Assembly (NCBI RefSeq): GCF_026616205.1
Contig: NZ_JANHGR010000002.1
Location: 186,001 to 250,000, forward strand
Source of the DNA: Halolamina litorea
Lineage (GTDB): Archaea; Halobacteriota; Halobacteria; Halobacteriales; Haloferacaceae
Reading direction: 5' to 3'
DNA: 64,000 nt
The notes beneath the pieces were generated by a model, which saw only the letters and a list, made by a program, of their open reading frames with translations, was not told the origin of the DNA and searched no databases. Positions 52,929 to 61,203 of this stretch are shown piece after piece. The position numbers and the translations under genes are program-made. Numbering within the stretch: the stretch's first letter is position 1; each line of letters begins with the position of its first letter.

Positions 52929-53561
52929 TTAAGGCTTGCGTGTCCGAACGTTCCGCTCGCCGTGCTCGTCGATCTCGACGACGGCGTCCATCAGGCTCGT
53001 GATGATCTCGACGGTCTGTTCGTCGTGTGCGTCCGGGTCCATGTGGAAATGTGCCAGCGCGTCGTTGCTGGCCATCCGGCCGCCGATGATGTGGAGGAAC
53101 TCGTAGGCGGTTTCGAGTTCCACGTACTGCAACAGCGCGGTCAGCGAGTCGAAACAGACCGTGGTCCGGTTGCCGTTGCCCTTCCAGTCGTTCAGGAACT
53201 CGGTGATCCGGATACCCAGCCCCGTCAGGTCGTTCGGGCTGGCGACCGTTTCGACGGGCGTCTCGGGCAGTGACGGCTCGGTCGCGCCGCCAGTGTCGGC
53301 GGCGACCGAACGCGTCGAGTCCTCGACGCTCACCATCCCCACGTTGGCGGGGCGGCCGCTGGCACGCTTCCGCCAGCGCTGGAGCTGTTTGTCGGGCGAT
53401 TTGGTGTAGGAGACCCACAGCACGTTGGTCTCGGCGGCCGCGTCCGGCTGGAGCAACTCCGTACAGTCGCTCCCGTCGGCAAACGATGGTGACAGAAGCA
53501 GCACGCTGTTCGAGTCGGTCAGGCGATCAGTCGGCTCGTCGGCTGTCTGCGTTCCTGTCAC
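52929..53561 (-). CDS. RecA/KaiC-like protein lacking a P-loop
   Basis: A 210-residue protein resembling the RecA/KaiC fold: NSVLLLSPSFADG where a Walker A would lie, NVLWVSYTKSPDK, and TTVCFDSLTALLQYVE (Walker B-like) followed by ETAYEFLHIIGG. No GxxxxGKS/T is present, so ATP binding is doubtful. Haloarchaea have a family of such proteins of unknown function. The start is uncertain: GTG at 53561 is chosen because AAAGCCTTTGATAG just upstream looks like promoter sequence, but a GTG at 53636 overlapping the previous stop (GTGA) is also possible and would add 25 residues. Confidence 0.72.
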   Translation of the reverse strand: MTGTQTADEPTDRLTDSNSVLLLSPSFADGSDCTELLQPDAAAETNVLWVSYTKSPDKQLQRWRKRASGRPANVGMVSVEDSTRSVAADTGGATEPSLPETPVETVASPNDLTGLGIRITEFLNDWKGNGNRTTVCFDSLTALLQYVELETAYEFLHIIGGRMASNDALAHFHMDPDAHDEQTVEIITSLMDAVVEIDEHGERNVRTRKP

Positions 53562-53632
53562 GGCCGTTTCCTCGTGAGAACCGACGATGGGAACTATCAA
53601 AGGCTTTTCGGCTTCGTGGGTTCCCGACCCGC

Positions 53633-53938
53633 TCACAGCGCCACGACGTCGAACGTCGCCGTCTCGGCGTCGGCGTGTTCGCGGACCCGCTCCTTGGCCG
53701 TCTCGGCGTCGGCGGCGACGACGACGACGCCGTCGGCGGGCTCCTCGCCGTGGGCCCGGTAGGGTCGGCGCTCGTCGGCCTCGAACTCCGTCGCGTAGCT
53801 CTGCAGCACGGACTGGACCCGCCGCTGGGTGGTCGTCAGGTCGGCCTCGCCGTGCTCGAACGCCCGCAGCGCCTCCTCGACGTTACGCAGCGCGGAGATG
53901 TGGTCCACGTCGGTTGTCGGTGGCGCGCCCGGGACCAT
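53633..53938 (-). CDS. Small protein downstream of mcm, unknown function
   Basis: A 101-residue acidic protein. The N-terminal half has a helix (DHISALRNVEEALRAFEHGEADL, cited as ALRNVEEALRAFEHG) and the C-terminal half has strand-like ADGVVVVAADAETAKE and ATFDVVAL. No family is recognised. It starts 37 bases after the mcm stop on the same strand and may be co-transcribed with it, so a replication-linked role is possible but only by position. Confidence 0.75.
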   Translation of the reverse strand: MVPGAPPTTDVDHISALRNVEEALRAFEHGEADLTTTQRRVQSVLQSYATEFEADERRPYRAHGEEPADGVVVVAADAETAKERVREHADAETATFDVVAL

Positions 53939-53975
53939 AACGGTTGCCGAGAACGGCTGGCGCCGTCGGTCCCGA

Positions 53976-56084
53976 TCAGGTCGTCCGGAGGTGGCCCTGT
54001 ACGGGCTCGTACAGCTCGCCCTTCTTCCGCAGGCTCTCGATCTCGCGTTCGGCCTTGTCCTCGTCCATCCCGACCTCGCCGGCGCGGTCGAGGACCTCCT
54101 CGACGGGTGCCCCTTCGTCGTACTCCTCCTCGATGTCGCTGATGAGCGCCTTGACGCTCTTGATCCGGTCACGCTGGGTCTTGCTGGTCCCCGTCTCGAC
54201 AACGTCGGCGTCGAACTCCCCGGTCTCGGGGTCGACACCGATGTTCTCCAGACAGTCCCGCACGACCTCGATGACCCGATCGGCGTCCTTCTCCTCGACG
54301 CGGTCCGAGAGCCGCACCCGCGCGGAGGCCTCCGCCAGCCGCACGAGCGCCTCCAGCTTCCGGGCGGTGACGGGGACGGGGGCGTCCTCGTCGGCGCCCT
54401 TCGACCGCAAGTCGACGTAGAAGTCCTGAATCGCCGCCTCGGCCTCCTCGGTCATCGTCGGGTAGACGTTGCGCTTGGCGTAGGCGATGTACTTCCGCAG
54501 GAGTTCGGCGTCGATGTCCGGGGCGACCTCCTGGGTGACGCTCTCGACCTCCTCGGCGGTGAACTCCGAGTTCGGCACCTTCTCGCGCTGGGTGTGGAGT
54601 TCGCCTGCGTAGTTCGTCTGCAGGATGTGTTCGGCCAGCCGGCTGTCGTGGTCGGGGTCGGGCTGGTCGGTGACGGTGAAGATCAGGTCGAACCGGGAGA
54701 TCAGCGCCGGTTCGAGGTCGATCTGCTCGCCGATGGGCTCGTACTGGTCGAAGCGGCCGTACTTCGGGTTCGCGGCGCCGAGCAGCGAACAGCGGCTCTT
54801 CAGGGTGGCGTTGATCCCGGCCTTCGAGACCGAGATCTTCTGCTGTTCGAGCCCCTCGTGCATCGCCGAGCGGTCCGAACTGTCCATCTTGTCGAGTTCG
54901 TCCACCGCGGCGATGCCCTTGTCGGCGAGGACGAGCGCGCCGGCCTCCAGCGTCCACTGCTGGCCGTCGCCGAAGTCGTCGCGGACCGCGGCGGCGGTCA
55001 GACCGGCCGCGGACGAACCCTTCCCTGAGGTGTACACGGATCGCGGCGCGACCTGTTCGACGTACGAAATCATCTGGGACTTACCCGTACCGGGGTCCCC
55101 GATCAGCAGCAAGTGGAGATCGCCACGGATCCGTGACCCGTCCGGGAGGTGTTTGGTGACGCCGGAGAACAGCTGGAGCACCATCGCGAGCTTCTCCTGG
55201 TCGTAGCCGTAGATCGCCGGCGCGATGGAGCCGACCATCTTCTCGTAGATCTCGGGGTCGTTCGAGAGTTCGACGATCTCGGCGATGTCCTCGTCGGTGA
55301 TCTCCATCTCCTCGAACTCCTCGTCCTCCATCTCGACGGTGACGCCGTCCATGTAGAGGTCGAACAGCGCGGTCTTCTCCTGGCCCTGCGTGACCTGCTC
55401 GATGTGGAGGACGCCCGTGACGGTGACGTGGTCGCCGGCGGTGACGTTTCCGGTGATGTCGTCCTCGATGTCCACGTCGATGCTCTGGGGCGTCTCACCG
55501 CCACGAAGCCCCTCGGGGCTCTCTTGTACCCGGAGCTTCTGGGAGTCGACGAACTCCGACTGATCGTGGTTGACCGCGAATGGGCCCTGTCGCTCACAGC
55601 CCTGACACTCGTGGGGCTCCTGGAACGCGCCGTCGGTCTGGGGGATGTAGCTCATCGTTCCACAGCGCTGGCACTCGAAGGCCGCTTCGGTCACTTTGGG
55701 CCGCACGTCAGTCGCCTTCCGCACGATCCCCTGTACCGCGACCAGCGAACCGATGTGGTCGTCCTGGACGCGCAGGTCGCGGATGTCGACGGTCTGTTCG
55801 GTCGGGAGCCCGCGCAGGCGGACGTGGGCCTGCCCGAGACTCACGTCGGCCGGGAGGTCGTAGAGCCGCAGCGCCTCCTCGGCGTACTCCTGCATCTGGT
55901 CGGGCTTCGCGAGGTAATCCTCCGCGAGATCGCGGTCGAACGTGAACAGGTCGTTGTAGTCGACGTAGAGCGACCGGCGCTCGTTGGGGTACTCCTGGGC
56001 GAGGCGCCCCACCTCGTCCCGGTAGTAGTTCCGGTAGAACTGGATGAACCGCTCGGTGAGTTCCTGTTGCCCCGTCTGAGCCAT
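53976..56084 (-). CDS. mcm: Replicative helicase MCM
   Basis: ATP-driven hexameric helicase that unwinds DNA at replication forks. It has 702 residues. The N-terminal domain has a zinc site CQRC...CQGC; the AAA+ core has Walker A GDPGTGKSQ, Walker B AVDELDKM, and the arginine finger LISRFDLIF; a winged helix ends the protein. It is a single uninterrupted frame; no intein splits it, although several haloarchaeal MCMs carry one. The ATG at 56082-56084 has a CTTAACC element (56110-56118) about 28 bases upstream. It is divergent from a 43-residue gene. Confidence 0.97.
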   Translation of the reverse strand: MAQTGQQELTERFIQFYRNYYRDEVGRLAQEYPNERRSLYVDYNDLFTFDRDLAEDYLAKPDQMQEYAEEALRLYDLPADVSLGQAHVRLRGLPTEQTVDIRDLRVQDDHIGSLVAVQGIVRKATDVRPKVTEAAFECQRCGTMSYIPQTDGAFQEPHECQGCERQGPFAVNHDQSEFVDSQKLRVQESPEGLRGGETPQSIDVDIEDDITGNVTAGDHVTVTGVLHIEQVTQGQEKTALFDLYMDGVTVEMEDEEFEEMEITDEDIAEIVELSNDPEIYEKMVGSIAPAIYGYDQEKLAMVLQLFSGVTKHLPDGSRIRGDLHLLLIGDPGTGKSQMISYVEQVAPRSVYTSGKGSSAAGLTAAAVRDDFGDGQQWTLEAGALVLADKGIAAVDELDKMDSSDRSAMHEGLEQQKISVSKAGINATLKSRCSLLGAANPKYGRFDQYEPIGEQIDLEPALISRFDLIFTVTDQPDPDHDSRLAEHILQTNYAGELHTQREKVPNSEFTAEEVESVTQEVAPDIDAELLRKYIAYAKRNVYPTMTEEAEAAIQDFYVDLRSKGADEDAPVPVTARKLEALVRLAEASARVRLSDRVEEKDADRVIEVVRDCLENIGVDPETGEFDADVVETGTSKTQRDRIKSVKALISDIEEEYDEGAPVEEVLDRAGEVGMDEDKAEREIESLRKKGELYEPVQGHLRTT

Positions 56085-56216
56085 CGTAGAACACCTATTG
56101 CCTTCATGGGTTAAGAGATGTCGCCTCCGCGAGAGCCCGTCGAAATCGTGATGGCTTATCAACGTTTGGGTTCCGGAGAAAGGCTTAACTACCCGGGGTC
56201 CATGGTGACTATTATC

Positions 56217-56348
56217 ATGGCGATCAGCGGGGACGACATCCGACGACGAACCGGCTTCGAACGCCTGCTCTCGTGGTTCGACACGGACGACGAGGAAGTC
56301 GAAAACCGAGCCGCCTATCGCACGGTCGAGGACGAGTTCCTCTACTGA
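56217..56348 (+). CDS. 43-residue acidic protein divergent from mcm
   Basis: A very small protein starting MAISGDDIRRRTGFERLLSW and ending in an acidic, Tyr-rich tail (VEDEFLY). A GCTTAACT element (56182-56189) lies 28-30 bases before the ATG at 56217; an in-frame ATG five codons earlier is the alternative start. There is no motif. Sharing the 132-base divergent promoter region with mcm may hint at joint regulation. Confidence 0.6.
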   Translation: MAISGDDIRRRTGFERLLSWFDTDDEEVENRAAYRTVEDEFLY

Positions 56349-56411
56349 CCGGCGTCGGCACCGCCTCGACCGAGGGCCGACAGCCCGGCTACTCGGTCCA
56401 GCCCGCTTCTC

Positions 56412-57812
56412 TCACCCCCAGATCGTCACGTCCGAGCCGCGCTCCTCCATCATCTCCGCCGCACGGCCGGCCCAGCCCGTGACGTGGAACCCCGTCGCCA
56501 CCACGAGTGCCATCCAGACGTAGGTGGCGCCGATGCTGACGTAGGCTCCCAGCGGCCCCCAGCCGAGGACCACGCCGAGCAGGTAGGTCAGCCCCAACTG
56601 GAGCCCGAACACGCCGCTCGTCCGCGCGACGAACGGGATACGCGTCTCGCTTGCGCCCTGTAGCCCGCCCGAGAGCACGGAGAACACCACCAGCGCCGCC
56701 CCGCAGATCCCGTACACCTGTGCGAACGCGACGGCGTAGTCGACCGTCTCGGGGTTGCTCGTGAACAGCGAGACGAACGCGTCGGCGGCGAACACGAGGC
56801 CGACGCCGATGCTGCCGACGCTGACCAGTCCCAGCCCCGCGACGGCCCACCCCCCGAAGCGCGCGCCCTCGGCGTCACCCTCCCCCAGCCGCTGGCCGAC
56901 GACGACGCTCGCGGCGACGTTGTACCCCCGGGAGAGCGGCCCCGTCACCTGCTGGTACATCCGGCGGCCGATCTGGAAGCCGGCGTTGACCGGCTGGCCG
57001 AAGCCGAGCAGGATGGCGTTGAACGGGAACTCCGCGATCGTCGAGGCGAACCCCTCGGCGACCTTCGGCGCGCTGACGGCCACCAACTGCCGGGCGATCA
57101 CGAAGTCAGTCGGCCACGAGAACGAGGCGCTCGACCGCCCCGTGGCGATCGCCAGACAGAGCATCACGGCGGTGAACACGTTCGCGACCGCGGTGGCGAC
57201 GCCGACGCCGACGATCTCCAGTCGGGGGATCCCCAGCGGCGCGTAGCCGAAGCCGAGCGCGACGCTCCCGACGATGTTCATGCCGTTGGCGACGACGTTG
57301 ACGTACATCGGCGTCCGGGTGTCGCCGGTGCCCTGCAGCGCCCGCGCGGCGATGAGTGCGACGTGGCGCGCGGGGGCGGTGGCGAAGATGATCGCGAGGT
57401 ACGTCGAGCCGAGATCGACCACCCGATCGAGGTTCTCGACGCTCTGACCCGCGCCGAACACCCGGATCGCGGGCTCGCTCAGGAACGCACCCAGCAGCAT
57501 GAACGGCACGCCCAGCAGCGCACCGAGCAGGATCCCCTGCGTGATCGCCTCGTCGCGGTTGGCGTCGGCGTCGGCGCCGCTGTCCTGCGAGGAGAGCGCG
57601 ATTGTGCCGCCCCCGAGGCCGAGGCCGATCCGAAGCGGCATCCGGGCGTAGAGGTCCGCCAGCCCGATGGCGACGACGCTCGCGGGGTTGAACGTCGCGG
57701 TGACGATGACGTCGACGGTCCGCATCAGCGTTCGGAACGTCTGCTCGGCCATCACCGGCCACGCCAGCGCGATCACCCGCTTCCAGACCGCATGGACGCG
57801 GGGCCAGTCCAT
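56412..57812 (-). CDS. MATE family efflux transporter
   Basis: A 466-residue multidrug/toxin extrusion protein with 12 hydrophobic segments in two repeats. Recognisable parts are WPVMAEQTFRTLMRTVDVIV in helix 1 (first half WPVMAEQTF), ARALQGTGDTRTPM between helices 5 and 6, and the second-half repeat GGLQGASETRIPF. Sodium- or proton-driven export of drugs or metabolites is expected. The start ATG is at 57810-57812; the upstream frame extension (130 codons) overlaps the SWIM gene on the other strand and is not family-like. Confidence 0.92.
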   Translation of the reverse strand: MDWPRVHAVWKRVIALAWPVMAEQTFRTLMRTVDVIVTATFNPASVVAIGLADLYARMPLRIGLGLGGGTIALSSQDSGADADANRDEAITQGILLGALLGVPFMLLGAFLSEPAIRVFGAGQSVENLDRVVDLGSTYLAIIFATAPARHVALIAARALQGTGDTRTPMYVNVVANGMNIVGSVALGFGYAPLGIPRLEIVGVGVATAVANVFTAVMLCLAIATGRSSASFSWPTDFVIARQLVAVSAPKVAEGFASTIAEFPFNAILLGFGQPVNAGFQIGRRMYQQVTGPLSRGYNVAASVVVGQRLGEGDAEGARFGGWAVAGLGLVSVGSIGVGLVFAADAFVSLFTSNPETVDYAVAFAQVYGICGAALVVFSVLSGGLQGASETRIPFVARTSGVFGLQLGLTYLLGVVLGWGPLGAYVSIGATYVWMALVVATGFHVTGWAGRAAEMMEERGSDVTIWG

Positions 57813-57902
57813 GCCCAGTGCTCTCACGGCACGGGCTTGACGATGGCGGAAGCGGGGCGGGCAGTCGGTGGCGTTTTGCCCCGGCGCGCTGAACGCTCTC
57901 GC

Positions 57903-58244
57903 GTGCCCGACGAGGACTGGCGCGATACGCTCGCCGACGCGGGGGAACTCACCCCGCAGGTAGTGACCGCCATCCTCGACGCCCACGGCGACCGGGGGTC
58001 TCGGGCCATCGAGGCCGTCTCTGAGGGCCGTGTCAAGGAGTACCGTGACTTCACCGTCGTCGTCGGCCACGAGGACGAGTACGTCGTCGAGGACGGCTCC
58101 TGTACCTGCGCGGACTCGGCGTACAACCTCGACAGGGAGGCGGGCGAGCGCTGTTGGCACGCCCTCGCGGTCGACATCGCCCGACGCGTCGGTGCCGTCG
58201 ACCACCACGATATGTGGTACTCCGAGGTCCGGGAGTTCATCTGA
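57903..58244 (+). CDS. SWIM zinc-finger protein
   Basis: A 113-residue protein with a SWIM zinc site CTC...CWH (CxCx(n)CxH) near residues 70-92, preceded by the typical strands VKEYRDFTVVVG and EYVVEDGSC. SWIM domains bind DNA or proteins. The GTG start at 57903 is supported by a GTTTTGC element about 28 bases upstream. It is divergent from the MATE gene. Small stand-alone SWIM proteins in archaea are linked to recombination in some cases; no such link is visible here. Confidence 0.85.
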   Translation: MPDEDWRDTLADAGELTPQVVTAILDAHGDRGSRAIEAVSEGRVKEYRDFTVVVGHEDEYVVEDGSCTCADSAYNLDREAGERCWHALAVDIARRVGAVDHHDMWYSEVREFI

Positions 58245-58317
58245 GGCGCCGAGCGCGGAGTTACGCGGCCGTCCGGGAGTCAGAAACGTTTAGAGCGTCG
58301 GCTATCTAGGTTCCTGT

Positions 58318-58815
58318 ATGCCGGACTGTCCGCTCGCCGACGACTGCCCCAGTTTCAACGAGCGAATCGATGGGATGGGCTGTCAGCACTACGGCGACAA
58401 AGGGGGTGCCGAGTGGTGCAACCATTACGATATGCCCATCAACGAGCTCAAGGAGCAGCCGGTCAAGCCCGGCGAGGAAGTCGTCGTCGAGGTCACGGAC
58501 ATCCACGAGAGCGGTGCCGGCGTGGGCCGCACCGAAGACGGGTTCATCGTCATGGTCGACGGACTCCTGCCCGAGTGTCGGGCCCGGGTCCGCATCGACC
58601 AGGTGATGTCGAACCACGCGAAGGCGGTCAAGGTCATCGAGAAGATGCCCCTCGAACCGGAGGCCGACGAAGACGAGGCGGCCGACGACGGTGACGACGC
58701 CGCCGACGCCGAGGCGGAGGAAGACGAAGACGACGACGACGGGCGCGGCCGACCCACCCGGGACCGCGAGCGACTCGGCTCCCGAGACAACTTCTGGGGC
58801 GGCGACGGCGCCTGA
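58318..58815 (+). CDS. TRAM domain protein with N-terminal cysteine motif and acidic tail
   Basis: A 165-residue protein. The N-terminus has four cysteines (C4, C10, C22, C34), likely metal-binding. A TRAM domain follows (about 48-108; VEVTDIHESGAGVGRTEDGF, VMVDGLLPE), an RNA-binding beta-barrel found in tRNA-modification enzymes and archaeal cold-shock-like proteins. The C-terminal 50 residues are almost all Asp/Glu/Ala. An RNA chaperone or tRNA-binding role is plausible, as shown for other archaeal TRAM proteins. Confidence 0.88.
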   Translation: MPDCPLADDCPSFNERIDGMGCQHYGDKGGAEWCNHYDMPINELKEQPVKPGEEVVVEVTDIHESGAGVGRTEDGFIVMVDGLLPECRARVRIDQVMSNHAKAVKVIEKMPLEPEADEDEAADDGDDAADAEAEEDEDDDDGRGRPTRDRERLGSRDNFWGGDGA

Positions 58816-58867
58816 GCCGGGCGGACCGGGCGTACCTACTTTGTGCTGCAGTGTAACCCGTCTCGTG

Positions 58868-59110
58868 ATGCCTGAAGAACAGCTTTTCAAGGCCGAGGAG
58901 GTCCTGCCCCGTGCGGAGATCGCCGACGCGCTCGTCGCCGCCGCCGAACAGATCGAGACGGGAACCGTCGAGTTGGAGAGCGAGACGGCGTCACACACGG
59001 TCGCCGTCCCGGAGAGCCCGCGCTTCGAGGTCGAACTCGAGCGGCTCACCGACTCCGAGACCGGGGAGGCGCGCTACGAACTCGAGTACGAGGTCCGGTG
59101 GACCCAGTGA
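58868..59110 (+). CDS. Amphi-Trp domain protein
   Basis: An 80-residue protein of the small amphi-Trp family, with EEVLPRAEIADALVAAAEQIETG (cited as RAEIADALVAAAEQIETG), the middle PESPRFEVELER and the C-terminal YELEYEVRW. The family is widespread in archaea and bacteria but its function is unknown. A CTACTTTG element about 28 bases upstream supports the ATG at 58868. Confidence 0.85.
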   Translation: MPEEQLFKAEEVLPRAEIADALVAAAEQIETGTVELESETASHTVAVPESPRFEVELERLTDSETGEARYELEYEVRWTQ

Positions 59111-59158
59111 TCCACCCCGAACTGTAGGTTTTTCAGCGCCCAGCGCCCACGAGGTCCC

Positions 59159-59701
59159 ATGAACGACGGCGACGCGGCGGGCGAGGGGAGCGCTGGGGGC
59201 GGTGGGGGCACCGCCGACACGGACCCCGAGTCGGACGGCACCGTCACGGCCGACGAACTGCTCGCACGGGCGGGGTTCGACGCCGCGAACAACGTCCTCA
59301 CACACCGACAGGCGGAGGTACTCGCGCTCCGGGAGCGCGGGCTCCGCCAGTCCGACATCGCCGACCGACTCGGCACCTCACGCGCCAACGTCTCCAGCGT
59401 CGAAGCCAGCGCCCGCGAGAACGTCCGGAAGGCCCGCGAGACGGTCTCGTTCGCGGAGGCGCTCTCCGCACCGGTCCGGGTCCGGGTCGCCGCCAACACG
59501 GACCTCTACGACGTGCCCGAGCAGGTGTACGAGGCCTGCGACGAGGCGGGCGTGAAGGTGGGCTACGCCGCCCCGGAGCTGATGAAGATCGTCGGCGACG
59601 CCGCCGGCGACGCCGTCCACGGGCGCGAAGTGCGCGAGGAACTCCTGGTCGGCGTCACCAGCGACGGACAGGTGCGGGTGCGCCGCACCCACGACGACTA
59701 G
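59159..59701 (+). CDS. Tfx family DNA-binding protein
   Basis: A 180-residue regulator. The N-terminal 35 residues are Gly/Ala/Asp-rich and poorly conserved. The helix-turn-helix LTHRQAEVLALRERGLRQSDIADRLGTSRANVSSVE (cited as LTHRQAEVLALRERG and RQSDIADRLGTSRANVSS) and the C-terminal domain (LYDVPEQVYEACDEAGVKV) match Tfx, first described as binding downstream of a methanogen fmd promoter. The targets here are unknown. Its stop codon overlaps that of the convergent nucleotidyltransferase in a CTAG. Confidence 0.92.
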   Translation: MNDGDAAGEGSAGGGGGTADTDPESDGTVTADELLARAGFDAANNVLTHRQAEVLALRERGLRQSDIADRLGTSRANVSSVEASARENVRKARETVSFAEALSAPVRVRVAANTDLYDVPEQVYEACDEAGVKVGYAAPELMKIVGDAAGDAVHGREVREELLVGVTSDGQVRVRRTHDD

Positions 59702-60729
59702 AACGACCCTTCTTCGGACAGCAGCGAGACTAACTCCCGCACGCGCTGGGCCTCGCCTTTCGGCACCACCAACACGCGGTCGTCGTAGGCGACGACGGCG
59801 AGCCCCGAGACGCCGACCAGCGAGACGTGTTTGTCGTCGCTCACTACGACGTTGTCCGCGGCGTCAATGGTCAGGTGGTCGCCGGCCGTGACGTTGCCGT
59901 CGCCGTCCGGCTCCAGCACGCGGTCGAGGGCGTCCCACGACCCCAAGTCGTCCCACGCGAACGCGGCGTCCACCACCGCAACCTCGTCGGCGCGTTCGAG
60001 TACCGCGTAGTCCACCGACACCGGGTCGACGGCGTCGAACCCCGCCGCCGGGTCGCCCGCGTCCAACGCTTCGACCAGCGGCCCCAGCGGCGACTCCGCG
60101 GCGGCGTCGAGGAACGCCGCGGGGGTCCACGCGAACATGCCGCTGTTCCAGCGATAGCCCGCCTCGACGTACTCCCGGGCGGTCTCCGCGTCGGGTTTCT
60201 CGTGGAACGCCCCGACCTCGTGGAAGTCGTCGCCGGCGGCCGTCCGCGCGGTGCCCGGCTCGATGTAGCCGTAGCCAGTCTCGGGCCGTTCCGGCGCGAC
60301 CCCGAAGGTGACGAGGCGATCCGTCTCGCGGGCCACCCGTGCGCCTGCAGCCATGGTCCCGCGGAACGCGTCGTCGTCGCCGACGTAGTGGTCGCTGGGG
60401 AGTGCGACGATCACGGCGTCGTCACCGTACGCCTCGCGGAGCCGGTGGGTCGCGTAGGTCAGCGCCGGCCCGGTGTCCTTGCCGTCCGGCTCGACCAGCA
60501 CGTCAGCCCCGGGAGCGTGGTCGCCGATCTCGTCGGCGAACCGGGGCCGGGTGGCGACGACGACCTCGTCGGCGAAATCGGCGCGCTCGACGGTCCGGGC
60601 GAGCAGGGACTCCTCGCCACCGATCGGGAGGAACTGTTTGGGGCGGTCGGCGCGGCTGGCCGGGTAGAGCCGGGAGCCGATGCCGCCCGCGAGCACGAGT
60701 GCGACGGTGGTCTCGTCGCCGCTCACCAC
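59698..60729 (-). CDS. Mannose-1-phosphate guanylyltransferase
   Basis: A 343-residue nucleotidyltransferase making GDP-mannose for glycans. The N-terminal signature is LVLAGGIGSRLYPASRADRPKQFLP (cited as LAGGIGSRLYPAS and PKQFLP), with VALPSDHYVGD and FHEKPDAETA downstream. It lacks the C-terminal isomerase cupin of bifunctional ManC. The GTG start overlaps the stop of the upstream 92-residue gene, so the two are coupled. Glucose- or other hexose-phosphate specificity is possible but the pattern is mannose-type. Confidence 0.88.
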   Translation of the reverse strand: MVSGDETTVALVLAGGIGSRLYPASRADRPKQFLPIGGEESLLARTVERADFADEVVVATRPRFADEIGDHAPGADVLVEPDGKDTGPALTYATHRLREAYGDDAVIVALPSDHYVGDDDAFRGTMAAGARVARETDRLVTFGVAPERPETGYGYIEPGTARTAAGDDFHEVGAFHEKPDAETAREYVEAGYRWNSGMFAWTPAAFLDAAAESPLGPLVEALDAGDPAAGFDAVDPVSVDYAVLERADEVAVVDAAFAWDDLGSWDALDRVLEPDGDGNVTAGDHLTIDAADNVVVSDDKHVSLVGVSGLAVVAYDDRVLVVPKGEAQRVRELVSLLSEEGSF

Positions 60730-61001
60730 GTCTCGACGACCCCCTCGCGGATGTCCTCCGCACAGCCCCGGCAGTCGGGGTGGTCGGCGTCGAAACAGGC
60801 CGGCCGCCCCTTCCCGTCGATCCGGGCCGCGCGGCGCTCGGCGTAGCGCCGGCAGACGATCTTCGCCCGGCCGTGCTCGTCGCTCGGCAGGTCGAACTCC
60901 GCTGGCGCCCGCCCCTCGCGGTAGGCCTCGCGGGCCTCCTCGAACTGCTTGCCCGCGCTCCGGAGTTTGGTCCGGATGAACCGTTCGAGCCGCTCGTCCA
61001 T
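60723..61001 (-). CDS. Cysteine-containing 92-residue protein (DUF7091-like)
   Basis: A 92-residue basic-to-neutral protein with helices (MDERLERFIRTKLRSAG, FEEAREAYREG) and a C-terminal metal-site-like set of cysteines (VCRRYAERRA, CFDADHPDCRGCAED). It resembles from memory a haloarchaeal DUF7091 family. The ATG at 60999-61001 has a CTCTTTGG element about 28 bases upstream. The downstream nucleotidyltransferase start overlaps its stop. Unknown function. Confidence 0.78.
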   Translation of the reverse strand: MDERLERFIRTKLRSAGKQFEEAREAYREGRAPAEFDLPSDEHGRAKIVCRRYAERRAARIDGKGRPACFDADHPDCRGCAEDIREGVVETW

Positions 61002-61166
61002 AGTCGACCGTGGGAGCGCCGCCCCCAAAGAGGCGTCGGGCGTCGTTGGCCGAACGGCTCCAGCGGCCCGACCGCCGCCGTCTCCCGCGGGGGCGTCGCA
61101 GTCTGGCGGTTTTCAGTTCCGCCGCGCCGGCGGAACGTTAAATACTGTTAGGAACCAATCCCCGTG

Positions 61167-61195
61167 TGCCTCCCGACGAAACACAGGCGGAGGCA
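61167..61195 (+). promoter_or_regulatory. 5' UTR hairpin covering the rpa3 ribosome binding site
   Basis: TGCCTCC (61167-61173) and GGAGGCA (61189-61195) pair perfectly with a 15-base loop. GGAGG (61189-61193) is the Shine-Dalgarno sequence ten bases before the rpa3 ATG. The promoter element CGTTAAATA lies at about 61135-61143, which would put the hairpin inside the transcript. A stem that buries the ribosome binding site is a classic translational control layout. Confidence 0.6.
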
Positions 61196-61203
61196 GGCAA
61201 CCC

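Noticed and set aside
53976-56084. Intein within MCM
   Set aside because: The Walker A and B regions are continuous and the length (702) is that of an uninterrupted MCM; no splicing or homing motif is present.
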